Source: Albidovulum litorale (lineage in GTDB: Bacteria; Pseudomonadota; Alphaproteobacteria; Rhodobacterales; Rhodobacteraceae). From it: 64,000 nucleotides of DNA. Every line of letters begins with the position of its first letter. Positions within the stretch are counted from its first letter, which is position 1. Position numbers and translations under genes: made by a program. The notes beneath the pieces were generated by a model, which did no database searches, was not told the origin of the DNA, and was given only the letters and a program-made list of their open reading frames with translations. The stretch spans positions 1,086,558-1,150,557 of the forward strand of contig NZ_JAOWKZ010000001.1 of assembly GCF_025751495.1 (NCBI RefSeq), in the 5' to 3' direction. Below are positions 49,884-60,105 of the stretch, piece by piece.

Positions 49884-51398
49884 ATGGTCGCGCGCACCTA
49901 TACGGTGGCTTTTGAAGGCGTGGAGGCGCGCATCGTCGAGGTGCAATGCTCCGTCGCGGCCGGGATGCCCGCCTTCGCCGTCGTCGGCCTGCCCGACAAA
50001 GCGGTCAGCGAGGCGCGCGACCGGGTGCGGGCCGCGCTGACCGCGATGTCGATCGCGCTGCCCTCGAAACGAATCACGGTTAACCTCTCGCCCGCCGACC
50101 TGCCCAAGGAAGGCTCGCATTTCGACCTGCCGATCGCGTTGGCGCTCTTGGCTGCCATCGACATACTTCCAAGGGAAGAGGTTGAGGCGACAGTTGCACT
50201 CGGGGAGCTTTCTCTCGACGGCCGCCTTGTGCCCGTTATCGGTGCACTGCCCGCCGCGATGGCGGCGGCCGAGGAGGAACGGGTGCTGCTTTGCCCGAAG
50301 GCCTGTGGCCCCGAGGCGGCATGGGTCGGCGCCACGCCCGTGATTGCGGCGGGCACGCTCGCGGACGTATTGCGCCACTATACCGGCCAGTCGCCGATCA
50401 CGCCTGCCACGCCCGGTGAGGTGACGCGCGGCGAGGCGGCACGCGACCTGCGGGACGTGAAAGGACAGGAACGCGCCAAACGCGCGCTGGAAATCGCAGC
50501 GGCCGGGCGGCATCACCTGCTGATGGTCGGCACGCCGGGATCCGGCAAATCGATGCTCGCCGCACGGATGCCGGGCATTCTGCCGCCGCTGACGGCGCCC
50601 GAGGCGCTGGAAACCTCTATGATCCATTCGCTGTCGGGGCTCCTGGACGAGGGCGGGATCAGCCGCACGCGGCCCTTCCGGGAACCGCACCACACCGCCT
50701 CCATGGCGGCCATCGTCGGCGGCGGCAGGGGTGCGAAACCGGGCGAAATCAGCCTCGCGCATAACGGTGTCCTATTCCTTGACGAGTTTCCCGAGTTTCC
50801 GCGCGCCGTATTGGAAACCCTGCGCCAGCCGATCGAGACCGGCGAGGTCGTCGTGGCCCGCGCCAATGCCCATATCCGCTATCCCTGCCGGTTCCTGCTG
50901 GTGGCCGCCGCAAATCCCTGCAAGTGCGGCTACCTGACCGACCCCGCCCGCTCCTGCGCCCGGGTGCCGCAATGCGGGGAGGATTATCTGGGGCGCATTT
51001 CCGGCCCCCTGATGGACCGGATCGACCTGCGGGTAGAGGTGCCGCCGGTAGCCTATACCGATCTCGATCTTCCCGACGGCGGCGAAGCGTCATCTGCCGT
51101 TGCCGAACGCGTTGCCGCCGCGCGCGACCGGCAGGCAGCGCGTTTCGCGTCTCATGCCGGTATCCGGGTCAATGCCGATGCCGAAGGGCGGCTCCTTGAA
51201 GAGGTGGCGAGCCCTGACGCCGAGGGGCGCGACCTGCTCGCCAGGGTCGCCGAACGCTTCGGCCTCTCGGCGCGCGGGTATCATCGTATCCTGCGCGTCG
51301 CGCGCACCATTGCCGATCTCGGCGGGTCGGAGGAGGTGCGCAAACCGCATGTCGCTGAAGCCGTCAGCTACCGGCTGAGCATTCAGGCCGGGCGCTGA
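49884..51398 (+). CDS. comM: YifB/ComM family Mg-chelatase-like AAA ATPase
   Basis: 504-residue protein. The N-terminal Lon-like domain (about 1-160; VGLPDKAVSEARDRVRAAL), AAA core with Walker A MVGTPGSGKSMLAARM (about 210), Walker B LFLDEFPEF and a C-terminal Mg-chelatase domain (about 405-500) match ComM, a hexameric helicase that drives branch migration during natural transformation. Function outside naturally competent species is less certain. It converges on the esterase gene with a 16-base overlap. Confidence 0.9.
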   Translation: MVARTYTVAFEGVEARIVEVQCSVAAGMPAFAVVGLPDKAVSEARDRVRAALTAMSIALPSKRITVNLSPADLPKEGSHFDLPIALALLAAIDILPREEVEATVALGELSLDGRLVPVIGALPAAMAAAEEERVLLCPKACGPEAAWVGATPVIAAGTLADVLRHYTGQSPITPATPGEVTRGEAARDLRDVKGQERAKRALEIAAAGRHHLLMVGTPGSGKSMLAARMPGILPPLTAPEALETSMIHSLSGLLDEGGISRTRPFREPHHTASMAAIVGGGRGAKPGEISLAHNGVLFLDEFPEFPRAVLETLRQPIETGEVVVARANAHIRYPCRFLLVAAANPCKCGYLTDPARSCARVPQCGEDYLGRISGPLMDRIDLRVEVPPVAYTDLDLPDGGEASSAVAERVAAARDRQAARFASHAGIRVNADAEGRLLEEVASPDAEGRDLLARVAERFGLSARGYHRILRVARTIADLGGSEEVRKPHVAEAVSYRLSIQAGR

Positions 51399-52306
51399 GC
51401 AGCGACCGGCGCCATCACCCGCCGCACAAAGTCGGCCGCGCGGCCGATTGTGGCATCGGCTTCGGGGATGCGCCGGGTGAAGATCGGCCAGGCATGGGGA
51501 CAATCGGCATGCAACTCGACCTCGACCACCGCCCCCTCGCCTTCGAGCCGCCGGGCAAGACGCAGACTGTCGTCGCGCAGGATTTCGGCTTGGGACACCG
51601 CGAAGAAGACCGGTGGGCAGCCGGGATAGGCGGCGAACAAGGGCGAGGCTGCTGGATCGCGCCTGTCTTGGCCACCAAGCGCGAACCCGGCAAGCTCATC
51701 CAGACGAGCGGCCGGCAGTAGGGGATCGCGCCCCGCATTCTCGCTGCAGGACGGGCCGGAACCGGTCATGTCGGTCCATGCCGAGAATGTCACGACAGCC
51801 GCGGGCGGCACCCCATCGGCGCAGAGCCTTGCCAGAAGCGACAAGGCCAGACCGCCCCCTGCGCTGTCGCCGGCCAGCACGATGTCGCCCGGTTCGCATC
51901 CCTGCGCGACCAGATCTTGCCAGGCCACGAAAGCATCGTCCTGTGCGGCCGGAAAGGGATGCTCCGGCGCAAGCCGGTAGCGCGGTGCGATCACCACCAT
52001 CCCCGTAGCCCGCGCCAGCGCCGCGAGAAGACCGAGATGCGTGTCCGGAGAGCCAGCGACATAGCCGCCGCCGTGAAAGTAAAGAAGCACCTTCCGACCC
52101 ACGCCGGGCGCGGTCACGTGAAGCCGCGACGGCACGGTGCCGTCGGCCTTCCTCCGCTCGATCGCTACGCCCCTCGGCCGGGCAAGATAATAGCGAGCAA
52201 TACGTGCCATTTCCCGCCGCGCCTCGGCAGGGTCGGCAAGACGGGCAAGCCGCGGCCGGGCAAGGACGCGGAGACCCGCATTCAGAAGCGTGAGCCTGAG
52301 GCTCAC
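51383..52306 (-). CDS. Alpha/beta hydrolase (HSL-type esterase)
   Basis: 307-residue esterase. [13 protein letters not shown] (oxyanion hole, about residue 73) and [12 protein letters not shown] (nucleophile Ser, about 145) place it in the hormone-sensitive-lipase family; the catalytic Asp and His lie near the C-terminus (CPHAWPIF). Substrate unknown. The GTG start overlaps the gshB stop (GTGA). The 3' end overlaps the convergent comM gene by 16 bases. Confidence 0.85.
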   Translation of the reverse strand: MSLRLTLLNAGLRVLARPRLARLADPAEARREMARIARYYLARPRGVAIERRKADGTVPSRLHVTAPGVGRKVLLYFHGGGYVAGSPDTHLGLLAALARATGMVVIAPRYRLAPEHPFPAAQDDAFVAWQDLVAQGCEPGDIVLAGDSAGGGLALSLLARLCADGVPPAAVVTFSAWTDMTGSGPSCSENAGRDPLLPAARLDELAGFALGGQDRRDPAASPLFAAYPGCPPVFFAVSQAEILRDDSLRLARRLEGEGAVVEVELHADCPHAWPIFTRRIPEADATIGRAADFVRRVMAPVAAQRPA

Positions 52307-53241
52307 CTCTTCGCCTCGATCGCCTTCCAGATCTTCGCCGCCGCATTGGTCCCGTCAAAGCGCTCCAGTTCCTGAATGCCGGTGGGAGAGGTCACGTTGA
52401 TCTCGGTCAGCCAGTCCCCGATCACGTCGATGCCGACGAAGATCTGGCCCTTTTCGCGCAAGGTCGGGCCAATCGCTGCGCAGATTTCTTTGTCGCGTTG
52501 GGTCAGGCCGACTTTCTCGGGTCTTCCGCCGACATGCATGTTCGACCGGGTCTCGCCCTCTGCCGGAATGCGGTTGATCGCTCCAACCGGTTCGCCGTCC
52601 ACAAGGATGATCCGCTTGTCGCCCTTTACCACGGCAGGCACGTATTTCTGCGCGATCAGCGGCTCGCGGTTTATGCCGATGAACAACTCGTGCAGCGAGG
52701 CGAGATTGCGGTCATTCGGATCCAGCCGGAAGACGCCCGCGCCGCCGTTGCCGTAGAGCGGCTTGAGGATGATATCGCCGTGTTCGGCCTTGAAGTCGCG
52801 GATTGTCTGAAGATCGCGCGCGATCAGTGTCGGCGGTGTCAGATGCGGAAAGTTCAGGACCAGCAGTTTCTCTGGATAGTTCCGGACCCAGAAGGGGTCG
52901 TTCACCACAAACGTCTCCGGGTGGATCATGTCGAGAAGGTGGGTGGTCGTGATGTAGCCCATGTCGAAGGGCGGGTCCTGACGGAGCCATACCACGTCCA
53001 TGTCGCCGAGGTCGGCCTCAACCTCTGCCCCCAAGGTAAAATGGTTTCCTTTCTGGCGGCGCACCTCCAGCGGCCAGCCGCGCGCCAGAACCCGTCCCTC
53101 ACGGTAGGAAAGCCGCCCCGGCGTGTAGTAGAAAAGCGCGTGCCCGCGCGACTGCGCTTCCAGCGCGATGCGGAAGGTCGAATCGGCGTCGATATTGACG
53201 CTTTCGATCGGGTCCATCTGGAATGCGACTTTCAGGGACAT
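52303..53241 (-). CDS. gshB: Glutathione synthetase
   Basis: 312-residue ATP-grasp enzyme that joins gamma-glutamylcysteine and glycine. Motifs: the N-terminal [56 protein letters not shown] (ATP-grasp) and the C-terminal [26 protein letters not shown]. Glutathione explains the several GST genes in the window. The esterase gene is coupled downstream; yraN lies upstream at a 68-base gap. Confidence 0.94.
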   Translation of the reverse strand: MSLKVAFQMDPIESVNIDADSTFRIALEAQSRGHALFYYTPGRLSYREGRVLARGWPLEVRRQKGNHFTLGAEVEADLGDMDVVWLRQDPPFDMGYITTTHLLDMIHPETFVVNDPFWVRNYPEKLLVLNFPHLTPPTLIARDLQTIRDFKAEHGDIILKPLYGNGGAGVFRLDPNDRNLASLHELFIGINREPLIAQKYVPAVVKGDKRIILVDGEPVGAINRIPAEGETRSNMHVGGRPEKVGLTQRDKEICAAIGPTLREKGQIFVGIDVIGDWLTEINVTSPTGIQELERFDGTNAAAKIWKAIEAKR

Positions 53242-53309
53242 GCGCCGGGCCTTTCCTGCTTCAACCGTTGCGATTGATGGCCGAGGCGCGCGCGGGATGC
53301 AATCCGCGA

Positions 53310-53651
53310 TCAGGGACCGAGTGCATTCTCGACGATTTCAATCTGTCCCGCCGCATCAAGCAGCGCCACATCAAATCGCATCTCGCTATCCTGTCCGGCG
53401 GGTTCCGCGGCGACGAACTCTGATGCGGCGGCGCGGATTCTTTGAATTTGGCGCGTGCTGAGCCGTTCTGCGGCCAGACGATGCGTCTTAGCGCGTTTGA
53501 CCTCCACGAAGATCAAGCCTGATCCGTCTCGCAGAATCAGGTCGATTTCGCCGGCCTTGCCGCGCCACCGGCGCGCGGCGACCGTTCGCCCCGACCGCAT
53601 GTAGTGCGCCTCCACCTGATCCTCGGCAGCCATACCGGCGGCATGGGCCAT
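53310..53651 (-). CDS. YraN/UPF0102 family nuclease-like protein
   Basis: 113-residue protein of the UPF0102 (YraN) group, a PD-(D/E)XK-type endonuclease fold. The catalytic pattern appears as [28 protein letters not shown] (about residues 27-55) with the acidic DLI and EVK pair. ATG 53651 ([18 protein letters not shown]) lies 8 bases after the rsmI stop. Start upstream at 53762 would overlap rsmI deeply and is not family-like. Confidence 0.87.
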   Translation of the reverse strand: MAHAAGMAAEDQVEAHYMRSGRTVAARRWRGKAGEIDLILRDGSGLIFVEVKRAKTHRLAAERLSTRQIQRIRAAASEFVAAEPAGQDSEMRFDVALLDAAGQIEIVENALGP

Positions 53652-53659
53652 CGCCCCCG

Positions 53660-54520
53660 TCAACCGTCTCCGGCCAGTTTGAGCGCGATCTGGTAAACCT
53701 GGCGGCGGGGCAATCCCAGCGCCTGCGAGACCAGCGTCGCCGAATCCTTGATCGAATGGCATTCCATCGCCTCCCTCAGAGCGGCCTCAATGTCGGCCGG
53801 TTTTGCGGACTGAACGCCCGCCCGATCGATGACGACCACGATCTCGCCCTTGACCGTTCGGTCCGCATAGGCCGAAATCAGTTCGGCGACAGTGCCGCGC
53901 GTGACCTCCTCGAACTTCTTGGTCAACTCGCGGCAGATCGCCGCTTTCCGGTCTGCCCCGAAGACTAAATGGATATCCGTTAAGAGTGCCTGAAGACGCT
54001 TTGGAGATTCATAGAGGATGAGCGTCGCCGGTAATGCCGCGAGTTCCTTCAGCCAGGTCCGCCGCTGTGAGCCAGAGGACGGCGCGAAGCCCGCGAAAAG
54101 AAACCGGTCGGAGGGCAGGCCCGAAACCGTCAAAGCGGCCAGAACCGCCGAGGGGCCGGGGGCCGAGATCACCTGATGCCCCGCCGCGATAACCGCGCGG
54201 CCGAGTTGAAAGCCCGGATCGGCCACAAGGGGCGTCCCCGCCTCAGACGCGTAGGCGACCGATTTGCCCTCGGCCAGAGCCGCCAATATGCGCGGCCGTA
54301 CACGCTCGCCATTGTGGTCGTGATAGGCCAGAAGCGGCCGGTCGCCCAGGGCGACACCGTGGATGTCCATCAGATGGCGCAGGCTGCGCGTATCCTCTGC
54401 CGCGATCACATCGGCGCTGGCGAGAATGTCGAGCGCGCGCAAGGTGATATCCCGCGCCGCCCCGATCGGCGTGGCGATGAAGTACAATCCGGGGCCGAGG
54501 GGGTGCCTTTGGCCGGTCAT
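53660..54520 (-). CDS. rsmI: 16S rRNA (cytidine(1402)-2'-O)-methyltransferase RsmI
   Basis: 286-residue SAM-dependent methyltransferase of the tetrapyrrole-methylase fold. Motifs: ATPIGAARDITLRALDIL (about residue 20; ATPIGN-type in most homologues), AAEDTRSLRHL, SEAGTPLVADPGF, APGPSAVLAALTVSGLP and SPKRL. It methylates the ribose of C1402 in the 16S P-site. ATG 54520 (MTGQRHPLGPG) is chosen; the gene is divergent from the LpoA-like gene by about 95 bases. Order rsmI/yraN with an lpoA homologue matches E. coli. Confidence 0.92.
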   Translation of the reverse strand: MTGQRHPLGPGLYFIATPIGAARDITLRALDILASADVIAAEDTRSLRHLMDIHGVALGDRPLLAYHDHNGERVRPRILAALAEGKSVAYASEAGTPLVADPGFQLGRAVIAAGHQVISAPGPSAVLAALTVSGLPSDRFLFAGFAPSSGSQRRTWLKELAALPATLILYESPKRLQALLTDIHLVFGADRKAAICRELTKKFEEVTRGTVAELISAYADRTVKGEIVVVIDRAGVQSAKPADIEAALREAMECHSIKDSATLVSQALGLPRRQVYQIALKLAGDG

Positions 54521-54615
54521 CGCCGTCCTTCCTGCTGATGCGTTTACTTCGTGCCAGAGACCGCTTAGTCTCGCCGTCGTTTCCATCGCCCCGTGACCGA
54601 GCCAAGGATTGTACC

Positions 54616-55788
54616 ATGTTCGCTGTTTTCACCAGCCGCCGCAAGGCGTTGACCCGCGCCGCGCTGCTCGCGGCAGCAGTTGTCGTTACGGCCTGCGTCC
54701 CCTCGCCCTCCAGCCGCGGACCCGCCCTCGACCCCGGCGCGCCGGTTCAGGTCGCGCTGATTCTGCCCAGTGGCAGCGGCAATTCGGGTGACGAGGTGCT
54801 GGCGCGAAATCTGAAACAGGCGGCCGATCTGGCCATTGCTGATCTTCAGGGCGTGCAAATCGACCTGCGGGTCTACAACGCCGGTTCCGACCCTGCGTTC
54901 TCGGCGGCGATGGCGCAACAGGCGGTTCAGGAGGGCGCACAAGTCATCCTGGGTCCGGTCTACGCCGAGGCCGCCAACGCCGCTGGCATCGCGGTGCGCG
55001 GCTCGGGCGTCAATGTGCTGTCCTTCTCGAACAACACCGACATCGCCGGCGGCAACGTCTTTGTCCTCGGCCCGACCTTCCAGAACACCGCGAACCGGCT
55101 CGTCTCTTACGCGGCACGCAACGGCAAGGGCCGGATCATGGTCGTCTATGATCAGAATCCTGCCGGTGCTCTTGGCAAGCGCGCGATTGAAACTGCCGCC
55201 GCGCGTTCCGGTGCGACCATAACGGGGGCGGAAACCTATTCCTTCTCGCAGCAGGGCGTGATCGATGCCGCCCCGCGGATCGCCAGCGCCGCCAAGGCCT
55301 CGGCATCTGATGCCGTGTTCTTCACCGCCGATACGGCAGGCGCTCTACCCCTGCTGGCGCAGCTTCTGCCTGAATCCGGCCTCCGGCCCGGTGATACCCA
55401 GTTCATCGGCCTGACACGTTGGGACATCCCGACCGCAACGCTCGCCATGCCCGGCGTGCAGGGTGGGTGGTTCGCCCTACCCGATCCGGCGCTTCAGACC
55501 CTGTTCCAGTCGCGGTTCACCGCCGCCTATGGCGATGTGCCACATCCCATCGCCGGACTTGCTTATGACGGGATCGCCGCCATCGGCGCGCTGGCCAAGC
55601 AGGGGCGGCCCGACGCCTTCTCGGCCGCCTCGCTTACGCAGGGCGCGGGCTTTGCCGGTGTGAGCGGCGTCTTCCGCCTGCGCGCTGACGGCACCAATGA
55701 ACGCGGCCTCGCCATCGCACAGGTGCGAAACGCGCAGATGGTTGTGATCGACAGCGCCCCGAGAAGCTTCAGTGGCGCCGGGTTCTGA
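54616..55788 (+). CDS. LpoA-like penicillin-binding-protein activator lipoprotein
   Basis: 390-residue lipoprotein: signal peptide with lipobox VTAC and Cys at residue 27, followed by a periplasmic-binding-protein type I fold (ALILPSGSGNSGDEV, ILGPVYAEAANAAGIA). LpoA homologues activate the class A PBP1a from the outer membrane. The E. coli lpoA gene is likewise divergent from rsmI, which supports the call. It overlaps the glnD start by 17 bases. A generic Leu/Ile/Val-type binding protein remains possible. Confidence 0.8.
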   Translation: MFAVFTSRRKALTRAALLAAAVVVTACVPSPSSRGPALDPGAPVQVALILPSGSGNSGDEVLARNLKQAADLAIADLQGVQIDLRVYNAGSDPAFSAAMAQQAVQEGAQVILGPVYAEAANAAGIAVRGSGVNVLSFSNNTDIAGGNVFVLGPTFQNTANRLVSYAARNGKGRIMVVYDQNPAGALGKRAIETAAARSGATITGAETYSFSQQGVIDAAPRIASAAKASASDAVFFTADTAGALPLLAQLLPESGLRPGDTQFIGLTRWDIPTATLAMPGVQGGWFALPDPALQTLFQSRFTAAYGDVPHPIAGLAYDGIAAIGALAKQGRPDAFSAASLTQGAGFAGVSGVFRLRADGTNERGLAIAQVRNAQMVVIDSAPRSFSGAGF

Positions 55789-58564
55789 GCAGGTCCTGCG
55801 CGGGCCGGTCGTCGCGCTTCCCGCCGATATCGGCGCGCATCCGATATTCGACACCGACAGGTTCGTGGCGGGGCTCCGCCCGGACCTTGCCGAAGCCGAG
55901 GACACAAGGGCACAGCGCGCCCTGATCGTGCAGGCGCTTGCCGCCGCGCGGCGGGAAGCGCTGGATACCATTGCCGCGGATTTCACCACCCATCCCCGCG
56001 CCGCACGGGCGACGGTACATGCCTATGCCACGCTGACCGATGCGATGGTGCGGGTCGTCTTCACGCTGGTGAGCGAGGTTCTGCATCCCCGCGCCAACCC
56101 GACCGAGGGTGAGCATATGGCGGTGATGGCGGTCGGCGGCTATGGCCGGGCCGAGATGGCGCCACAATCCGATATCGATCTCTTGTTCATCACCCCGTAC
56201 AAGATGACCGCCTGGGCCGAGAGCGTCATTGAATCGATGCTCTATATCCTGTGGGATCTCAGGCTGAAGGTCGGCCATGCCAGCCGAACGGTGAAGGATT
56301 GTCTGCGCCTTGGGCGCGAGGATTACACGATCCGCACGGCCCTTCTGGAACGGCGCTATATCTGCGGTCATCACGACCTGGCGATAAAGCTGCGCGACAA
56401 GCTCAGGAACGAGCTTTTCAAAGGCACCAGCACCGAGTTCATCGAGGCGAAGCTCTTGGAACGCGCCGAGCGGCACAAGCGGCAGGGCGGTCAGCGCTAC
56501 GTGCTTGAACCCAACGTCAAGGAGGGCAAGGGCGGGCTGCGCGATCTTCAGACGCTCTACTGGATCGGCAAGTATATCCATGCGGTGCGGCAGGCGGCGG
56601 AACTGGTCGATCAGGGGCTGCTGACGCGCGAGGAATACCAGACCTTCGCGGCGGCCGAGGATTTCCTGTGGGCGGTGCGCTGCCATCTTCACCTGATCAC
56701 CAAGCGCGCGCAGGACCAGCTGACGTTCGATCTGCAAGTCGAGGTGGCGGCGCGGATGGGATACTCCGATGCGGGCGGGCGGCGCGCGGTCGAGCATTTC
56801 ATGCAGGACTATTTCCGCCACGCGACGCATGTGGGCGAACTGACCCGCGTCTTCCTGACCGCTCTGGAAGAACGCCACGTCAAGAAAGAGGCGATGCTGG
56901 CGGGCCTGTTGCGCCGCAGCCGCCGCAAGACCCGTGAAGGCTTCCGGCTGGAGCGCGGGCGGATCAACATCGCCGATCAGAAGGCGTTCCTGAAAGACAA
57001 GTTGAACCTGCTCCGGCTTTTCGAAGAAGGGGTAAGGACCGGCAACCTCATCCACCCCGACGCGATGCGGGTCGTGGTTCAGCATCTCGACATGATCGAC
57101 GACGACATGCGCGAGGATCGCGAGGCGGCGCGGATCTTCCTCGACCTGCTCCTGAAGCACGGCAACCCTGAACGCGCGCTTCGACGGATGAACGAGTTGG
57201 GCGTTCTGTCCGCCTTCATCCCGGAATTCGAACCGATCGTCGCGATGATGCAGTTCAACGTCTATCACAGCTACACGGTGGACGAGCATACGATCCAGAC
57301 GATCTCCACCCTCGCCCAGATCGAGCGCAAGGAACTGATTGAGGAACTGCCACTGTCGTCCTCGATCCTCGAAGAGGGCGTGAACCGGCGGGTTCTCTAC
57401 GTGGCGCTGCTTTTGCACGATATTGGCAAGGGTCGGCCCGAGGATCACTCGATCCTCGGTGCCCAGATCGCACGGAAAGTGGCGCCGAGGCTCGGCCTGA
57501 ACGCCGAGGAATGCGAGACGGTGGAATGGCTCGTGCGCTATCACCTGTTCATGTCCGACATGGCGCAGAAACGCGATATCGCGGACCCAAGGACGGTGCG
57601 CGATTTCGCCAAGATCGTGAAGACGAAGAAGCGGCTCGACCTTCTGACGGTTCTGACGGTCTGCGACATCAGGGGCGTCGGCCCCAATACATGGAACAAC
57701 TGGAAGGCCATGCTGCTGCGGCGTCTTCATGCCGAGACGACGGATGCGCTGGAAGGCGGCCTGGAAACCCTCAACGCCGGCAAGCGCGAGGCGGAAGCAA
57801 AGCGTGCCTTGCGAGAGGCGCTTGATGGTTGGGACCCGAAGGACATCCGCAAGGAAACCGGGCGGCACTACGGGCCGTACTGGCAGGGCCTTGCGACCGA
57901 AACCCAAGCCGTCTTCGCGACGCTTCTGAAGGACATTCCCGACAACGCGATCCGTATCGACATCAAGCCCGACCCTGACCACGACGCGACGCGGGCCTGT
58001 TTCGCACTGGGGGACCATCCCGGTATCTTCTCGCGCCTTGCGGGCGCGCTGGCGCTGGTGGGCGCGAACGTCGTCGATGCGCGGACCTATACCTCGAAAG
58101 ACGGGTACGCCACGGCGGTTTTCTGGGTGCAGGACGCCGAGGGGCATCCTTATGAAGAGGCCCGGCTGCCCCGCCTGCGCGCGATGATCGAAAAGACGCT
58201 GAAGGGCGAGGTCGTGGCGCGCGACGCGCTGAAGGACCGCGACAAGATCAAGAAACGCGAACGCCAGTTCCAGTTCCCGACCCATATCACCTTCGACAAC
58301 GAAGGGTCCGAGATCTACACTATCATCGAGGTCGATACGCGCGATCGGCCGGGCCTGCTCTATGACCTGACACGGACGCTCGCCGCCAACAATATCTACA
58401 TCGCCAGCGCCGTGATCGCGACTTACGGGGCGCAGGTCGTCGACGCGTTTTACGTGAAAGACATGTTCGGCTTGAAACTGCATACGAAACCGAAGCAGGA
58501 CAGCCTGGAAAGGAAACTGCGCCAGGCGATCACCGAAGGCGCGGAGCGGGCGAGAGCAGAATGA
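55772..58564 (+). CDS. glnD: [Protein-PII] uridylyltransferase GlnD
   Basis: 930-residue bifunctional nitrogen sensor. N-terminal nucleotidyltransferase (GGYGRAEMAPQSDIDLLF, about residue 120), an HD hydrolase domain (LLLHDIGKGRPEDHS, about 550) and two C-terminal ACT domains (about 740-820 and 850-920; RPGLLYDLTRTLA). It uridylylates PII under nitrogen limitation and removes UMP in excess glutamine. The GTG start lies within the lpoA-like gene; the stop overlaps murJ (ATGA). A long antisense open frame is a shadow. Confidence 0.95.
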   Translation: MAPGSEQVLRGPVVALPADIGAHPIFDTDRFVAGLRPDLAEAEDTRAQRALIVQALAAARREALDTIAADFTTHPRAARATVHAYATLTDAMVRVVFTLVSEVLHPRANPTEGEHMAVMAVGGYGRAEMAPQSDIDLLFITPYKMTAWAESVIESMLYILWDLRLKVGHASRTVKDCLRLGREDYTIRTALLERRYICGHHDLAIKLRDKLRNELFKGTSTEFIEAKLLERAERHKRQGGQRYVLEPNVKEGKGGLRDLQTLYWIGKYIHAVRQAAELVDQGLLTREEYQTFAAAEDFLWAVRCHLHLITKRAQDQLTFDLQVEVAARMGYSDAGGRRAVEHFMQDYFRHATHVGELTRVFLTALEERHVKKEAMLAGLLRRSRRKTREGFRLERGRINIADQKAFLKDKLNLLRLFEEGVRTGNLIHPDAMRVVVQHLDMIDDDMREDREAARIFLDLLLKHGNPERALRRMNELGVLSAFIPEFEPIVAMMQFNVYHSYTVDEHTIQTISTLAQIERKELIEELPLSSSILEEGVNRRVLYVALLLHDIGKGRPEDHSILGAQIARKVAPRLGLNAEECETVEWLVRYHLFMSDMAQKRDIADPRTVRDFAKIVKTKKRLDLLTVLTVCDIRGVGPNTWNNWKAMLLRRLHAETTDALEGGLETLNAGKREAEAKRALREALDGWDPKDIRKETGRHYGPYWQGLATETQAVFATLLKDIPDNAIRIDIKPDPDHDATRACFALGDHPGIFSRLAGALALVGANVVDARTYTSKDGYATAVFWVQDAEGHPYEEARLPRLRAMIEKTLKGEVVARDALKDRDKIKKRERQFQFPTHITFDNEGSEIYTIIEVDTRDRPGLLYDLTRTLAANNIYIASAVIATYGAQVVDAFYVKDMFGLKLHTKPKQDSLERKLRQAITEGAERARAE

Positions 58565-60105
58565 AACCGATCCGTCTGATCCGGGGCTTCCTCACCGTCG
58601 GGGCCTGGACCTTGCTGAGCCGTATCGCGGGGTTCGCGCGCGACGTGCTGACGGCTGCCTATCTCGGGACCGGGCCGGTGGCCGAGGCGTTTCTCGTGGC
58701 TTTCACGCTCCCCAACATGTTCCGCCGCTTCTTTGCCGAAGGCGCGTTCAACACCGCCTTCGTGCCGCTCTTTTCGAAAAAGCTGGAGGCAGACGAGGAC
58801 CCCAAGGGATTTGCAGAGGACGCGATGTCGGGCCTTGCCTTCGTCGTGCTGCTGGTTTCGCTGGTCGCGATCGTGGCAATGCCGTGGCTGGTACTGGCCA
58901 TGGCGGGTGGTTTTGCCAGTGATGAGCGATTGCCGCTGGCGGTCGAATACGGGCGCATCTGTTTTCCCTATATCCTCTTCATCTCGCTCACCGCACTCCT
59001 CTCAGGTCTGCTGAATGCCGGTGGCAGGTTCATCGCCGCCGCAGGCGCACCGGTCCTTCTCAACATCATCTTCATCGCCGCGATGCTGACCGCCAATTGG
59101 GCAGGCTGGGACATGGGGTTGACCATGGCCTGGGCAACGCCCGTGACCGGTTTTGCGCAGCTCGCGCTCGTCTGGTTCGCGGCGGCGCGGATGGGATTTG
59201 CACTGAAGCTGAAGCGGCCCCGGATGACGCCGGACCTGAAGCGGCTCTTGACCATCGCAGGCCCTGCCGTGCTGGCCGGAGGCGTGGTGCAGATCAACCT
59301 GCTGGTCGGCCGTCAGGTCGGCAGTTTCTTTGAAGGTGCGATTGCCTGGCTCAGCTATGCTGACAGGCTTTACCAGCTTCCGCTTGGCGTCGTCGGCATC
59401 GCCATTGGCATTGTGCTGTTGCCCGACCTTTCCCGCCGTCTGAAAGCCGACGACACGTTCGGCAGCCGCTATGCACTGAGCCGGGCAACCGAATTCGCGC
59501 TGTTCCTGACCGTGCCCGCCGCTATCGCTCTGATGGTGATCCCGCTTCCGCTGATCTCCGTCCTTTACGAGCGCGGTGCCTTTGATGCCACCGACACAGC
59601 ACAAACAGCACTCGCGCTTGCGGTCTACGGCGCTGGCCTGCCTGCCTTCGTGCTGCAGAAGGTGGTGCAACCGCTCTATTTCGCGCGGGAAGACACACGC
59701 ACGCCGTTCCGCTTCGCGCTCTGGTCGATGGTGGTGAACGCCGCACTCGCCATCGGCCTTGCGCCCTTCCTTGGCTTCATCGCAGCCGCCCTTGGCACCA
59801 CTCTTGCGGGCTGGGCGATGACCTTCCAGCTTTGGTGGGGAACCCGTGGAATGGGAGAGGCCGCGCGCGCAGATGACCGGCTGCGCACCCGCCTGCCCCG
59901 CACCATCGCCGCATCGGTTGTGATGGGTGTGGCGCTTTGGGCGCTGGACTATGTGCTGGCAGATCAACTGAGCGCCCATGGGCACCGGTACTGGGCGCTC
60001 GCGGTACTGGTTCTGGGCGGCATGGCCGTGTATGGACTCGCCGCCTACGCGCTTGGCGCCTTCCGCGTTGCCGATTTCCGCTCGGGCCTCAGCCGTCAGC
60101 GCTGA
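58561..60105 (+). CDS. murJ: Lipid II flippase MurJ
   Basis: 514-residue MOP-superfamily membrane protein with about fourteen helices. The early block RIAGFARDVLTAAYLGTGPVAEAFLVAFTLPNMFRRFFAEGAFNTAFVPLF is the classic MurJ N-terminus (seen in parts, residues 20-70). It flips undecaprenyl-linked lipid II to the periplasm. ATG 58561 overlaps the glnD stop, so the two are coupled. It converges with the rhomboid-like gene with a 10-base overlap. Confidence 0.92.
   Translation: MKPIRLIRGFLTVGAWTLLSRIAGFARDVLTAAYLGTGPVAEAFLVAFTLPNMFRRFFAEGAFNTAFVPLFSKKLEADEDPKGFAEDAMSGLAFVVLLVSLVAIVAMPWLVLAMAGGFASDERLPLAVEYGRICFPYILFISLTALLSGLLNAGGRFIAAAGAPVLLNIIFIAAMLTANWAGWDMGLTMAWATPVTGFAQLALVWFAAARMGFALKLKRPRMTPDLKRLLTIAGPAVLAGGVVQINLLVGRQVGSFFEGAIAWLSYADRLYQLPLGVVGIAIGIVLLPDLSRRLKADDTFGSRYALSRATEFALFLTVPAAIALMVIPLPLISVLYERGAFDATDTAQTALALAVYGAGLPAFVLQKVVQPLYFAREDTRTPFRFALWSMVVNAALAIGLAPFLGFIAAALGTTLAGWAMTFQLWWGTRGMGEAARADDRLRTRLPRTIAASVVMGVALWALDYVLADQLSAHGHRYWALAVLVLGGMAVYGLAAYALGAFRVADFRSGLSRQR

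Noticed and set aside
55769..58483. Minus-strand open frame of about 900 codons opposite glnD
   Set aside because: It is an exact antisense shadow of glnD, with His/Arg/Asp-rich nonsense composition and no domain. Long antisense frames are common in GC-rich DNA.
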